Source: Alitta virens
Taxonomy: Eukaryota > Annelida > Polychaeta > Phyllodocida > Nereididae
Length of the DNA stretch: 64,000 bases
Direction: 5' to 3'
Assembly (NCBI GenBank): GCA_932294295.1
Contig: OW028579.1
Span: 34,793,250-34,857,249 of the forward strand
In this document: piece by piece, positions 30,701 to 44,600 of the stretch
How the letters are laid out: each line of letters starts with the position of its first letter
Position numbering within the stretch: the stretch's first letter is position 1
The notes under the pieces: model-generated
Database searches by the model: none
Told to the model about the DNA's origin: nothing
Seen by the model: only the letters and a program-made list of their open reading frames with translations
Made by a program: the position numbers and the translations under genes

Positions 30701-33700
30701 GCTGGATGTCGTTCTCATTTAGGAAGTTGTAAATAGTGGATTTTCACAAAAGGTTCTCTATATTCTACCAGGTTGCTATGACAGACTACTGCAATTCTAT
30801 TGGCTGAAAAAGTTCCCGCCCTTGGCTGTGATTGGCTGAAGCAAAGTGCATCCTAGCAGCAGTATTTTTAGTGCATTTTAATGAATATTTGACACCTTTT
30901 CATTCAGTTGATTTTCGTTATTTTTCTGAGAAAGATATCTTCTATATCTGAAAAGCAAAATGAGTAATAAGAGGAGAGGAAGGACTTATGTCTTTCTGAA
31001 CTCAGGCCTGCTCAGTAAAAAGACTCATTGGGTTTACGTTTTGCACAATGAATATGCTGAGGCAAATGAAAGATTCCACACAAGCACAACATGGTGTGGA
31101 CTACCACCCTGCTCCGAGGCAAGTTTGTGATAGTGAGAACCTACTTGCCTTACATTGCTGCATTACCCTATTAACCTTCATCAAATGCTCATTCTTGCTT
31201 TAGTTTCTGAAAAAAGTTTACAATTCCAGCCAATGCAAATAATGCATACTGTCTGCAAAGGATGTTTTGAGGATTTTACCTGCATTCTGATTAGCTGTAT
31301 ACAAACTAACTGCAGTAATGTAAATTTGTATCCAGTGGGACAATGATCTGCGCATGCAGTAGCATACACAAGACACACCAGGGTGCAAACAAATTCAGTG
31401 AACCACTATCAAATGACCACAGCTGCCACAAACGTAACTAGAGGGAAAAGCTCATTACTTAAGTTCTAAATAATCATCAGAATTTGATTAAGGTCATTGG
31501 CAAAAAGAACTGGGTCTCAACTTTTATTATGGCAAGCTCTTGTATGACCATAAAATAAAACATTCAGATTGATCATCACTCACCCACGTGAGCACCTGGT
31601 GGCCTAATGGCTTCAGTACTTGACTGTGAATCCACTGGCACTTCAGGACGCAGATTCGAATCCAGCTCCGGTGCTCAACACAAGACTGAACATCCTACCA
31701 AGTTACTGCCTAGTATCAATGCCTAGCAGGAATTAATAGACGAGATAGAACACACGTACAGCTCCTCTGACTACTTTCAGCACAGAAATCTAGTCAGAAT
31801 AGAGCTACCTGGCAAACCGGGGTATATAAGCACAACTAAATGTATGTGTGTATGTGTGTGTGATTAGGGCTTTACGTCCTGTATTTCTGCACCAGTTGGG
31901 CTAATTAGGACAGGCAGAGACCATGGCAATGAGACGAAGGAGGAAACAGCCATCCAACTTAGGCTCGACTGGGAATCAAACCCGGGACCCAGCGGTTGGA
32001 AGCCCAGCGCGCTATCTCTGAGCTAGGCCCCCGCCCTATGTGTGTATGTGAGTCATATCTACAGTTGGTCTCAAAAGTTAGTGCATACCCCAGGTTTAAC
32101 ACCTCTCTTGGAAATTCTGCTTTTAGGCAAACAGACCGCCACACAGTGCCCTATGACATGCCACTCCCATTTGGGCTACCTTTACTGCTGTCATTAATAT
32201 GATATACACATTTTAATACTTTGATCAAAAAAATGCTGAACATATGATACACAGTTCAGATTTCACAGACGTGTAACGAGGAGTAAAAGTACCACCAGAA
32301 GTCACTGAGACCGTAGCAGATAAGTACTGTTTAATGACGTCATAGACTGTGACATCATCCATGTAACAATTAAGTAGTGACGTCATCTTATTGACTTTTT
32401 CTCCCCATTATTTTTGACCAACTGTAATTAAGTCCCTGTTTCGTTGCATGACACACGTATGCTAACATTATATTTATCTCCGCATCCTTCACAGAAAGAA
32501 ACAGGAACCGGAAAATGTGCTAGGTGAGATAAAACCAATTCCCAAACCTCTAACAACAGTTTTCACAATTTCCAGACCTCGTACAGCAGTTTTCATAAAC
32601 TTGGAAACTTAACTCCAGTGGGTTTGATGTGAATACAGGACTCTCATTGTCTGAGGGACTGCTTTAACCAATGGGATTCCTGCATTAGCATGACATCATA
32701 CAGACTTTAAGTTTCCAAGTCTATGAAACCTGCTGTAATAATAACAGATTCCACTCACTTGAACTCCAACAATCAAGAGCGCCATTACAACTTGCGAAAC
32801 TTCATTGACCAAATGTATCCGCAGTTCACATCTTTCGGCCGCCAGGAATATACGTCTCATTCGCACTGTCTTCAAGAACATAGGTCCAAAGATGCAAGTA
32901 CAACTAATGTGGAAAATGAAGAAATTTGTGTAGCAGGACCAGTTGCTTGGTTTGGTCAAAAGACTGAAGACTGTGAGAAACGACAAGAGGACGCCTATCA
33001 TGACAATCACCATCAACTCACGACTGGATCCACGGATGACCTGGAAGTAACAGAAGTATTGTAATAAGTCAATTAGCTTCAATTCAATATGATTTCATAC
33101 TATGATATGAACAAACTACATAAGCAAACCTATAGTGAACATTGCACAATGCCCTTGGTTGGCCATTGGGGTTCGAGGTCTTCACCCCAAGCGTTCCTAA
33201 ATATTGTCAAGAGAAGGCCTTAGGCATAAAAGTGCTGCAAAAGTACATGTACTTGGAAGTCCCAGCCAGAACCATACATTCACGAACATAAATGAAACGT
33301 TCCAAAAACCTTTTTCTAAAGTGTGTTCCTCAGCAAAATGTTTTTTGAAGGTTTAAATTATGTTCGTGAACGTAGTTCTGGCTGGGGTAGTTCTTACTGT
33401 TGTGTGTGTGTGTGTATGTGTGTGTGTGTGTTATTGTTTAACGCCTCATCAGCACCTGAGTGGGCTATGTAGAGGCTCTCTAGGTTAAGATTAATTATAT
33501 ATATTTGGTGGTAGAAACCAGAAGCATGTAAAAAATCAATAATTGTCTGCATTGGATATCTTACTGTCATAATACACGTACAAACTAGTAGTCATTTTGT
33601 TGACCATTTCACACTGGTAACAGTACATGTATACTACTACGTGGCAGATTAACTTATGCGCGCTAACTTAGGACGAACTACTTTACTTTGATTACAGAAG

Positions 33701-36700
33701 GGGTAACCTTTGTATTTATGAAGTATCCAATACTACAAATTGGTCCTTTATCACTCAATTATGCAAAGAAACATCAATGAAAGATACATTACCTTTTTAT
33801 TTCTGAAGTACACAAACAGCGCCGCGAGGGTTATTATGGTCGCTACACCAAGAGAAGCCAAAACGGTCAGCCCGACAGCCAACGAGTCCGTCCACTGCAT
33901 GTAAGTGGGATTGATCTCTTCACATTCGGACCAATTGCCCTTTGGCCAGTGGAACACTGGACATTTCTTGCAGCCTTGACCATCTTCTCTGACTATTTCA
34001 TTGTCTCTGCATTTGTGACATTCCCAACAACATGGCAGTTCACCTTTGATGTAGAATTCTCCTTCCTTAAGGAAAAAAAAAAGATAGCAGTGTAGTTTTC
34101 CAAAAGGTAGATCTATACACGTATTGGAGAATTTTGAATTTAAGCCCAGTCGATATTTTCACACGTAAACAGTTCAAACTGGTAGGAAAATCAAAAATTA
34201 AGTATCTGAGCAGAGGCTTAATGTCCAAATAAACTATAAAATGCTTACCTGACATGGTTTAGCACACACAGATTCCGGGTATCCATTTTTATCCCTCGTG
34301 AAGTCGACGGTACTGTTCCAGTAGATCAGAGACTCATCGATGCGTAAACCATGTTCATCATTTGTCCAGTTGCCTAGCAACACTTCTCCTTTCATTACTT
34401 TACCATCGGGATCACGACCGGAATAGAGGACATCATAGCTGCTGATTATTTCATAAGTTTCCGGGTCATACTTTACATACTGTGAGTACCTGGAATTAAC
34501 AAACAAATAACCCAATCCTTAACATAAAGTTCAGCTTTGTAAGTAAAATACTCCAGTAGAAAAATGACAACTGATCATGTGACCAGGACATTAACAGGAA
34601 GTACATAATACAACCTGGCGTAAGGGACACTTCCAAACACAGATAGTATATTCCAAATCGTTTCAACATCGGCGCTGTGTCGGCACATCGTTTTGACATC
34701 GCTGACGGCGGCCCATATAGGAACGACACTGGCCCGATTTGGAATGCTATCTGGGTTTAGTTTGCAACAATGCTATCTGGGAATAACACACCAAAATGCA
34801 TCTTGGCATTATTTCATATTGAGGCATAAGTCAACAGCAACATAAACAAGGGCTCTTCCAACGATGACGTCACTACACCATTGTTGCAGGGATGACGTCT
34901 CACTATACATGACGTCATCAAACAATACTTATTTGCTATGGTGTCAGTGACCTCTTGTGGTACTTTTTCTCCCAATGTTACCAAGAAATTTCGGCATAAA
35001 TTTTACACCTCGATTGGCACATAACCAGTACGCTTTTTTACAAGCCCTAATAGTTCGTAACAAGCAGGTCCGACTGTATGCAAATATATTACCCTTGAAA
35101 AGAGACTTTTCTGATGTACTTCATAAACATGACTTGGTCGATGCATCCCATCAGTGCTTCTCTGTTCCCTTTGTGTCGCTGGCAATTATCCCTGATGTAG
35201 CTGTCCAGTGCCATTGCATATACCAAAGCTGCATCCATTGCCTAGACAAATAAAAACAGCAAGAGGTATGGTAAAAATGCAAGAAATGTGACACTGAAAG
35301 AGTTGGCAAATACATATTTTCAATGACACTAGACCGGTATTGACCCAAGCACTGTGTGATCTGCTTAGATGAAGTCTGCATAAGAACCTGTTGCCAACAG
35401 TTGGTAGTTGGTAAAAAATACTTATTGATATACACTCTGTCATTGAAGAAACTTATATGCAGAGCCAGTATCAGACCACGAATTCTCAGACACTTTCAAA
35501 TTTTTGGGCAAAAAAAAAAAACTTATACTATATATAATATTTAGATTTAAATAGTTAAGTTTTCTAGATTCTCTAGTCTAAAGTAGACGTAAATATCAGT
35601 GGCTGTCCTTGGCTAAATGTCGCTGCATAGCCGTTATTGCCAATACTAGTATGTTAGTTAGTGTTATTGTTTAACGCCTCATCAGCACCTGAGTGGGCTA
35701 TGTAGAGGCTCCCTAGGGTAAGATTGATTATCTATAGTTGGTAGTAGAAACCAGAAGCATGTAAAAAATCAATAATTGTCTGCGTTGGATAGCTGGAGCA
35801 GCTTGTGCAATGCGCACTGTCCTGTTTTAGCCACTGGGGATAGAGGACTTCACCCCAAGTGTTTCCACCCTCGCCGCGTGGAGGCCCAGGACCTTCGAGG
35901 GCCCAATACTGGTATGGTGGTCCACCAGTTATCACAAGCGAGTTAGTGATGAAGTTAATTTAAAAATGTTAAATTGGGCAGCTTTAACATCCGTACTTAA
36001 CATTGAGCATGCTGCATAGGTGTGTATTGCAGTGCCCAGTGTTGCCCATTGGGGTTGGATTCAACCATGTTCACCCCAAGTGTAACCAGTAGTTACAACC
36101 CTTGCCATGAGGAGTAGTTATAGTTATAAGATGCTAGATAAACGTAGGAAGAAAACGTTTGTTCAGTTATAAAAATTTATCTTTAATGATGTGTTAAGGT
36201 TTAACATTCATACCTGCACTAGGTAAACTATTGCTGGGATCGAAATAAGGTTCAACAATGGTAACGCGCTTTCCGGTAACCATAATATTGATGTGGTAAC
36301 CGACCCTAGTGGCAACTGTTGTGACCAAGTAATTTGACGCATTTTGTCGCGTACGGCAGTCCGATCACTTGATGAAGAAAAATTATGGTAACCTCCACGT
36401 AACCTGAACGATCGTTCTTAACTTATTTAGATCCTATACTATAGGATAGCACGCAGTCACAACATTGACAAAGACCTCTTCACATGACAAGTTTAACACG
36501 CTTGAGCATTGATATTTATCTGGATGTGCTGAACAGTCAGGACAACTAAAGTACTGTATTTCTGTTAGTCTTATTAATTTTGCCGGTCTGTCTATCCATC
36601 TAATAACATCTAACTGCCATTACCTTTGCATAGTAACTGCTCCAGGCAAACCCAGGTATTTCAGTGACGTCTTTGAAAGAACTGCAGAGGACACTGGAAT

Positions 36701-39700
36701 TGTCCGTTGCAACATCCACACAGCCGACGTCCTTCTTTTCGTACTGGCCCAACCAAGGGTCAGCAGTGTCATCGTTGAAAATGGGTAGGGATCTGCAGAT
36801 TAAAGTTCCAAAACTTCTTACAGCAGATTTCATAGGCAGGGAAATTAATCTCCAGAGGACGTCATGTGGATCTAGGACTCATATTGGCTGAGAGCAGCAG
36901 GCCATCAGCCAATGAGAGTCCTGCATGCACATACATGACATCCTGTGGAGTTTAGTTTCCAAGTCTCTGAGTTCAGGAAACATGATTAGGTGCAAGAATT
37001 AGAGAGCGATCAGACTCCATGAGTGCACATAATGATCTACTTTACAAAATTATTACTAGCAAGATATTCTAAGTTGGTTTCAAATATCATATTATCAGTA
37101 TGGGATAATAATTTATTGCAAGATTAGACTTTTTTACTAATAGCAAATATTAAGTAAAATTTACTTGTAATATTCTTGAAATTCTGGAACCTGTGCTTCT
37201 TTAGGTCTCGTGGAAAAAACAAGCGGGAAGTCAGCTTTGAGTCCGCCAGTGACTGATGCCGTGAAAGTGTCAGTAGCCACTAAAATGAAGCTTCTGTGAA
37301 CCCCAGCTCGGATCATTGCCTGGAATGAAAGATTTGTGTAGATCAATCACATTCCCAGATATCATTCCAAATCGGGACAACATCATTTCAACATTGGCTG
37401 CCATTGACCAAAGTCGAGCCAATATAGCATGTTAGTAAAAGTTACATCAAGGAGTTAACACTGTTGTTGGTTATATCCCGACAATGAGGAATATAACCAA
37501 CTTATACTCCATTAGGTATATTTACTCATTTGTTTGATTGTTTGTTTTTACTGCCTTTATTACGCAAGACCAGTTCAGTTTGCACTCAGGAGGGAGTTTA
37601 CTAACATTTTCGTTGGTGATCTTCCGCTAAGAACAATAGGAAAACAGACTAAGTGGACTATAATCTGGGTTAAATTTAAGTTTATGGTGTAATACTTGAT
37701 CATGCTGAGTGCAGTCTGTTGGTCGCTTGCCATTCAAAACAAAAGATAATCTGTCAAATACAAATATTTTTGAACTGAATTCCATAGCTTTGGGTCTGCA
37801 GATTGTTCAGCATATCAATGACCCTTGTCAAGTTGTCAGTGTGTGTGTGTGATTTGGGCTTTACGTCCTGTATTTCTGCACCAGTTGGGCTAATTAGGAC
37901 AGGCAGAGACCATGGCAATGAGACGAAGGATGAAACAGCCATCCAACTTAAGCTCGACCGGGAATCGAACCCGGGACCCAGCGGTTGGAAGCCCAGAGCG
38001 CTACCTCTGAGCTAGACCCCCGCTCCCTGTCAAGTTGTCAGAGCCTCAATGAGACAGATGTAATGAAGAGATAAACTGGAGTTCTTCCTGTGTTACAAGT
38101 TCACCCAAAGATCCCAATTCACTTGTTAAAGAAACACCGATACAAGGTCAGGCTTTGCCAATTGATCAAAGACTCATGCGCTCAATATGGAACAAATATT
38201 TGGTTTCAACCGTGCATACGCCAAGAATGTTACAAGTTCACCCAAGATCGTAGTTTATTTCTAATGAAACACCAAACAAGGTCAGACTTTGCCAATTAAT
38301 CAAAGTATCATGCGCTCAATAAACAAAGATTTGGTTTCAACAGCACATATGCCAAGAATTAAGTATTCGTTGAAAAAGGTTGACCACTGTCTTACTTCCT
38401 AGGTCTCCCCTATTTTCTCTTTTCAACATATCTGTAAATTATGAAACTGTGCCTACCTGACCTAGTTGCTTAATGCTTGTGGGACTTATGGTTAGAACGA
38501 CGATTTTTGCCTTCTTTTGCTTGACCAATTCTTGCACAAGTTCATCAAACTTTGCATCAACCGACTCCGTGTGAATGTTGCCTTCATATCCAACACAGAT
38601 TCCATTATGGCCGCTCCACTGCCGGATGTATTTGATCAGATTTCCAGAATAACTTCCTTCCTGTCCTATGAGGGCGATGTACGTCCAGTTGAAGTTGGAA
38701 AGGAGAGAAGCGATTGCTTTTGCCTGAAAGGGAGATACAGATTGATATTTTTAATGACCGAGGCATCATTATTTGAAAAAACAAAGGCGGTTTACTAGGC
38801 AGCTAGTAATAGTATGTACCAAAAGATATGAAAAAGATAGCATTATGCTCGTCATAAACGATTCCATCTCTACCCAGAATTCGATTTTTTAAATATGACA
38901 TTGGCATTGTGGACAGTTGAAGCAAAATATTCAACGAAGTGGAATAAAAGACATCGGAGAATGTAAGTGACTTGAACACCTTCGGTAAATTAATGAAGGC
39001 GTTATTTTTATAATTTGTAACAAAAAAATCAATGTATTTTTAGTTCTTCCGATGACTATTCATTCGCTTAATGTATCCATTACCATGACTCCTGAATACT
39101 CCACATTACAGGCACTGTCAATAGGCCTACCTGGAAGCTGTCTGGAGGAACAGTTCTTGCAAAGTATCCTAATTTCACAGGAACACTCAAATCATCACTG
39201 CTAGCGATGTAGCTGATGAGGGGGACCTTGTACACCTGTAGATAAATCAAATAAAAATGACCACCCATTAAACTAAACAATAATTCATTCAGCAATCACA
39301 ATGCAAGGCATGTGTTCTCCTGTTGGAAAATATGCACAAACAATGAAAATGTGTGTACATAAAACTAATGAAATACATTTTTGTAACAGTTTTAATGCCT
39401 TTCTAAGTAAACATAACAAACACAAGATCCAATCCACTGCACTATGTCGATCAATTCTTCAGAGTCTAATGCAGTTTCAAATGTCAGGTGGTGGTGGATT
39501 AGGGCTTTTTGTCCTGTATTTCTGCACCTGATGGGCTAATTAGGACAGGCAGGGACCATGGCAATGAGACGGAGGATGAAACAGCCATCCCACATAGGCT
39601 CGATCGGGATTTGAACCCGGGACCCAGTGATTGGAATGCCAGCGCGCTATCACTGACCTAGGCCCCCACCCCATTTCAAATGTCAGAAATGTCAAGGGTT

Positions 39701-41020
39701 TCACTATGTTAAAACAATGGATTGTAGGACTGTAGGTGTGAATCTCACCCCTTACATTGCATATAAAAGCCACATTTTTTCCTGTCCTGTCTACATGCCC
39801 TACACATGGGTTGAATGGTTGAATAGGTATAGCCTACAGTTAGTTTCATTAAAAACCTAGAAAAAGCTAGACAACTTCTGCCGTATGATCCTATCAGCCA
39901 CTAAACGGAACGGTCTGGCTAAAGTACATGCAGCACCATCTCAGATAAATTTCATACAAGGTTTATATTTTTTTGGTGTAAGCCGTCTATAAGCTAGGAG
40001 TAGACAGATGCAGCTGACTTTAGCCAGGTATAGATACAGCCAGGAATAGGTTGCTACAGCTGTCTAGAGTCGTCCATATCTTATGAAACTAACTGTACAT
40101 GTTAAATGCCTTTAAGTATGGTGAAAGGCCATTTGTCATATTATATTTATCAGTCGAGTGAATTATCACGAATAGTAGCGCTCCAGCGCTACCATTTAAT
40201 TGGTAATGATAGGCAGGTCTGCAGCAACAGCTACACTTCTGTGGTAATGCTCTAAGGCTCATTTTCACCTTTAAACATATTTTTGAATATTCCTTCACTA
40301 AGACTTGACCCAGGCTCTCTAGTTTACTCATGATTTTTTTCATCAAAAGTGATCGTAGGGGAAAAAAGTGCTCGTAAGAGTTTGTTTTCATAAATTCTAG
40401 GAACGACAAAATGGTAATGGGCAGACCCACACCTCTTATCTGATAGCCAATTAACACCCCCACCCCTTTTCTGACTGCCCCCTCCTCTAGCCCCGCACCC
40501 CTTGACCGGGTGTCTACTATATTCAGATAGCAGTGTACATTATGATAAATTCAGCCTCATTAACTCAGTTTCTTGTCTTAATAATATAGTTCACAAGTAA
40601 ATGGCTGTTTAAGCTTGTTTGCTAGGTGTCTGTCACAATTTAAGGAACTTTTCATTTTAAACAATGTTCACTGAAAATAATTTCTTTAAAATGTAAATTA
40701 GTAATAATAAGTATAATGCATAGCAATAATGTATAAGTTGGTGTAAAGGGTAAAAACGTATTATAGAAAAGCAAAATCAAAAAAAAGAAAGATAGAAAGA
40801 AAGAAAGATAGAAAAAAAGAAAGATAGAAATAAAGAAAGATAGAAGAAAGAAAGATAGAAAGATAGAAAAAAGAAAGATAGAAAGAAAGATAGAAAGAAA
40901 GAAAGAAAGATAGAAAGAAAGATAGAAAGAAAGAAAGATAAAAAAAAGAAAGATAGAAATAAAGAAAGATAGAAGAAAGAAAGATAGAAAGATAGAAAAA
41001 AGAAAGATAGAAAGAAAGAT

Positions 41021-41051
<31 letters not shown>

Positions 41052-41619
41052 AAGAAAGATAGAAAGAAAGATAGAAAGATAGATTTAAAGATAGAAAGAT
41101 AGAAAGAAAAAATGAAAGGTAGAAAGATATAAATTAATAAGAAAGAAGAAGAGATAGAAATAAAGAAATAAAGACAGAAAGAAAGAAAGATAGATAGATG
41201 GATAAAAGGATGGATGGATTGATGGACTGATTTACTGATTGATTGATTGATTGATCATATTTAATCTCAGTATATACTCTGTATTAGCTAATCCGAAAAC
41301 TGGAATCTATTCATTATTGTAGTCTATACAAAGTGGCATGTACAGTGCCCCCTCCCCCCCCCCCCCCTTCCACGGGCCTATTGGGGCATTTGTGCTGATA
41401 TTTCGCCAAAATTTCTCTCACTCTATCATGAGTTTAGTTCACCGCATTATTAAGACCACCTCTTTAGTTTGAACACATCACCAATAAGACCACTTTAAGA
41501 CCACATCACTATTAACACCTCACTATCACTGTTACAAAAGACCACCTCACTGTTAAGATCACTGTTTATCTGAGTAATGTGTAATACGTGTCCATACCTG
41601 AATGCAGTGTATGAAATAA

Positions 41620-41661
<42 letters not shown>

Positions 41662-44600
41662 CATATCTAATGCATTCTTCTTTTTTTACTTTCTTTTTTC
41701 TTTAATAATTTTTTCTTAATCAGGTTGAGGCTTTTAACGTCATATATCAATTGATAGATTTTGAGGTCTTCACCGCAGTGTTACCACTCTTGTCCCAAGG
41801 AGGGCTTGGACATTCAGGCAAGTTGAGACGACAATGTACAATCTTCAAAAAATATATTTAAATGTGTAATAGGGGAGAATGGGGTATAATGAGACACTTT
41901 TTTCGTTTTCAATATCATGATAAAAATTCCCACCCCGGATGTAGGCTATATAATTGTTCATACTTTCAAGCAGTTTCAGGTTCATGCCTTGTGTAAGATT
42001 GGAGTTCTTCAACACAATGTCAATGCCAGTATTTGTCTCATTTTCCCCATGTTATTTACTGTGAGACAATCTACAATCTAACGGGTAGGGCGAGACATGG
42101 CCGGATAGTACAACAGAAATGCAAAATTTCTGAATACCCTTATTTTAGGTAGCAGTTCCTTTCATAGTCCATTGCTACTGGTCTGAAGATTAGCAGGTTA
42201 GTTTACCAGCAGTCAGAGGAAGATGTAATGATGAGATGGTAGACCTTAAAGTCCACGCAATGTTATGCATATACCCCATAGCTGGGATCATTCACCTGAC
42301 CTAGCATAGATACTGGAAGATTATCATACATATGAAATGAATTTATTTGACCCAAAAATAAAATACAATGATGTTTTGGATTACATAAAGAAGAGAAACA
42401 TAGAGGGTCAAGGGACACCCATTTTGTCTCAATTAGGACGCTAGCATGGGTGCCCCTGAATGTAAAAAAAGCACAGTGTGAAATATAGCGTGTTACACAG
42501 TACCATTTAGTTGACATGTATAGCAATCTTCTACTGTACAATCAGTTTTGTATTTGTCCCCAAGCCAATTTTTTTTGTACAATTTATAGCCAATGTTACT
42601 ATGTGTCTCTAGTTTTTCAAGTATTATGCTACATAAAAACTTAGAATTGCACAATTTGGCATGTCAAGATAACCTCTTTAGTACAGTTAAATATACAGTG
42701 TCAAAATTCAGTAAAACATATGACAATGGCCAAGCTTGAATAATTACTTTCGATTCAGATCGAAACAATTATTTGTCATGCACATGGTGTATATTCACTG
42801 TGTTTAGCAACCTCCTACAGTTTCAGTGGCAAACAGATTTGATGACTGGAGGGGGTAACAAACATGGTAATTTAGTAAATCATATTAAATATATATTAGG
42901 TTATTTGCCAAAAAAAAAAAGTTATTTGGCATATAATCATGTATAATAAAGTACAGTTGTTCCCAGATAGCAATATAATCCATGTATCATGACAAATAAT
43001 TGTTGTGTCAAATACAAAGATCCTTGAACTGAATTCCACAGCTTTGGGTCTGCAGATTGTTCAGCATATAAATGACCCTTGTCAAGTTGTCAGAGCCTCA
43101 ACGAGACTCATATAATGAAGATTCCAAATCGTTCCAACATCGGCGCGATGTCGGCGATGTCAAAACGATGTTGTACCGACGGCAGACAACATAGAAACGA
43201 CACTGGCCCGATTTGGAATGCTATCTGGGTTTAACTTGCAACAAATGTCATGGAATGTTCATTATAGTAAAAAATCTTCTACAATTTTTAAAATGCATTA
43301 TAATTGAAATATTCCTTTACATTAAATATTATTTGGTAAATACTGATCAGATCGCCACTAAAGTAAAAAATATCCTGACCAAAATTTTACGATGTATACA
43401 CTGATATTGCAACACAAGCCCAGAATATTATACCATTCAGGGGTAGTTTAACTTATTAGTTCCTGATCCAGCATTGCCTCAAAATATTTACATTGTTGGT
43501 CAACAACTGCAGTGAGATAACACAACAAATATGGACAAAAGACTTCTATATTGCCTTGTGAATTATATATGACTCGGTATGTTATCAGAGCAATTGACAA
43601 TGTTATTAGTTTTATGTGTGGGCTTCCTTCCGAGTTATTGGCACAAAAGAAAAGGAGTTATTACAGGTAGCATAAACACTCGAAGCTCTAATTATGATAA
43701 ATAACATGAGGCAATATAGGTAATCAGGGTCGTAGCTAGGGAGAATTATTGAGGGTGGGAAAGATAGAGGAAGTGGTTTAGACCATCCCATAGGTGAACA
43801 GTTTTATATTACATTAATTAACAAATATTGTTCCTAGATTCATTGTGAACCCATGATTATTTTGACTTTTTTTATTTTAGGGCTGGTTAGTTTTTGTGCG
43901 ATGTACCCGGAAATAGCAATATAAAGCATGAAACCACTATAGCCCAATTATTGATGACATCATCTAGAATTGTGTATAGGTGACATCATGTATTGCTATT
44001 TCTGGGTACAATGTCACAAGAGAATTAACCAGCCCTATGGCTACACACAGATGCATGGCCAGATTCTAGAACAGTGACTCTAGTTATGTTACTGCTGTAA
44101 TAGGTGGGCTTACAACCACTGGGTCGCGGGTTCAATTCCCGATCGAGCCTATGTTGGCCATGGTCCCTGCTTGTTGTGTAATTAGCCCATCAGTTGCAGA
44201 AATACAGGAATTAAAGCCCTAATCCACCACCACCACCTGTAATAGGTGGGTATGGGGTCCAACACATATAGTCATATACGCTCTTCATTGTGTTCGTCAC
44301 ACAAGACATGATATCATGCGGACTGTAGTGGAACCAACCAGGGTTGATAACAATGACAAATAATCCTTAGAAGTGATTGGTCTCCTGATGGCAAGCTCAG
44401 CAAAACTATTACGAATCACAACTCCAACACCACAAACATTTACCATCTCATAAAGTCAGCCTTTCTTTATTTTTCGTTTACTCCACCTTTTTTTTTTACT
44501 GCTACTCTTTCCATTTCTGCCCAATTAGGAAACCCTCGCAATTAAAATCCCCTGTCAGGCAGAAGTAGTTTGTTTGATTTGCAGTTGTGGTCTGACAGGA

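Larger units (their letters stand above)
28260..32758 (-). other. GPCR intron 9, repeat-rich
   Basis: From left to right it holds a palindromic MITE (28364-28505), a tRNA-headed SINE (29040-29225), a SINE-A copy (29403-29589) and an A9/T17 tract near 30352-30380. It also holds a promoter-like CCAAT/E2F cluster (30795-30840), a second tRNA-headed SINE (31594-31830), a SINE-A copy (31857-32036) and a MITE (32578-32747). The stretch 29640-30350 shows nothing recognisable. Confidence 0.5.

Noticed and set aside
32723..33064. 113-codon plus-strand ORF
   Set aside because: It is antisense to GPCR exon 9, whose reading frame, splice sites and motifs are well supported.
40781..41206. CRISPR-like array of short repeats
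   Set aside because: The units are four-base microsatellite words without unique spacers, in an animal intron.
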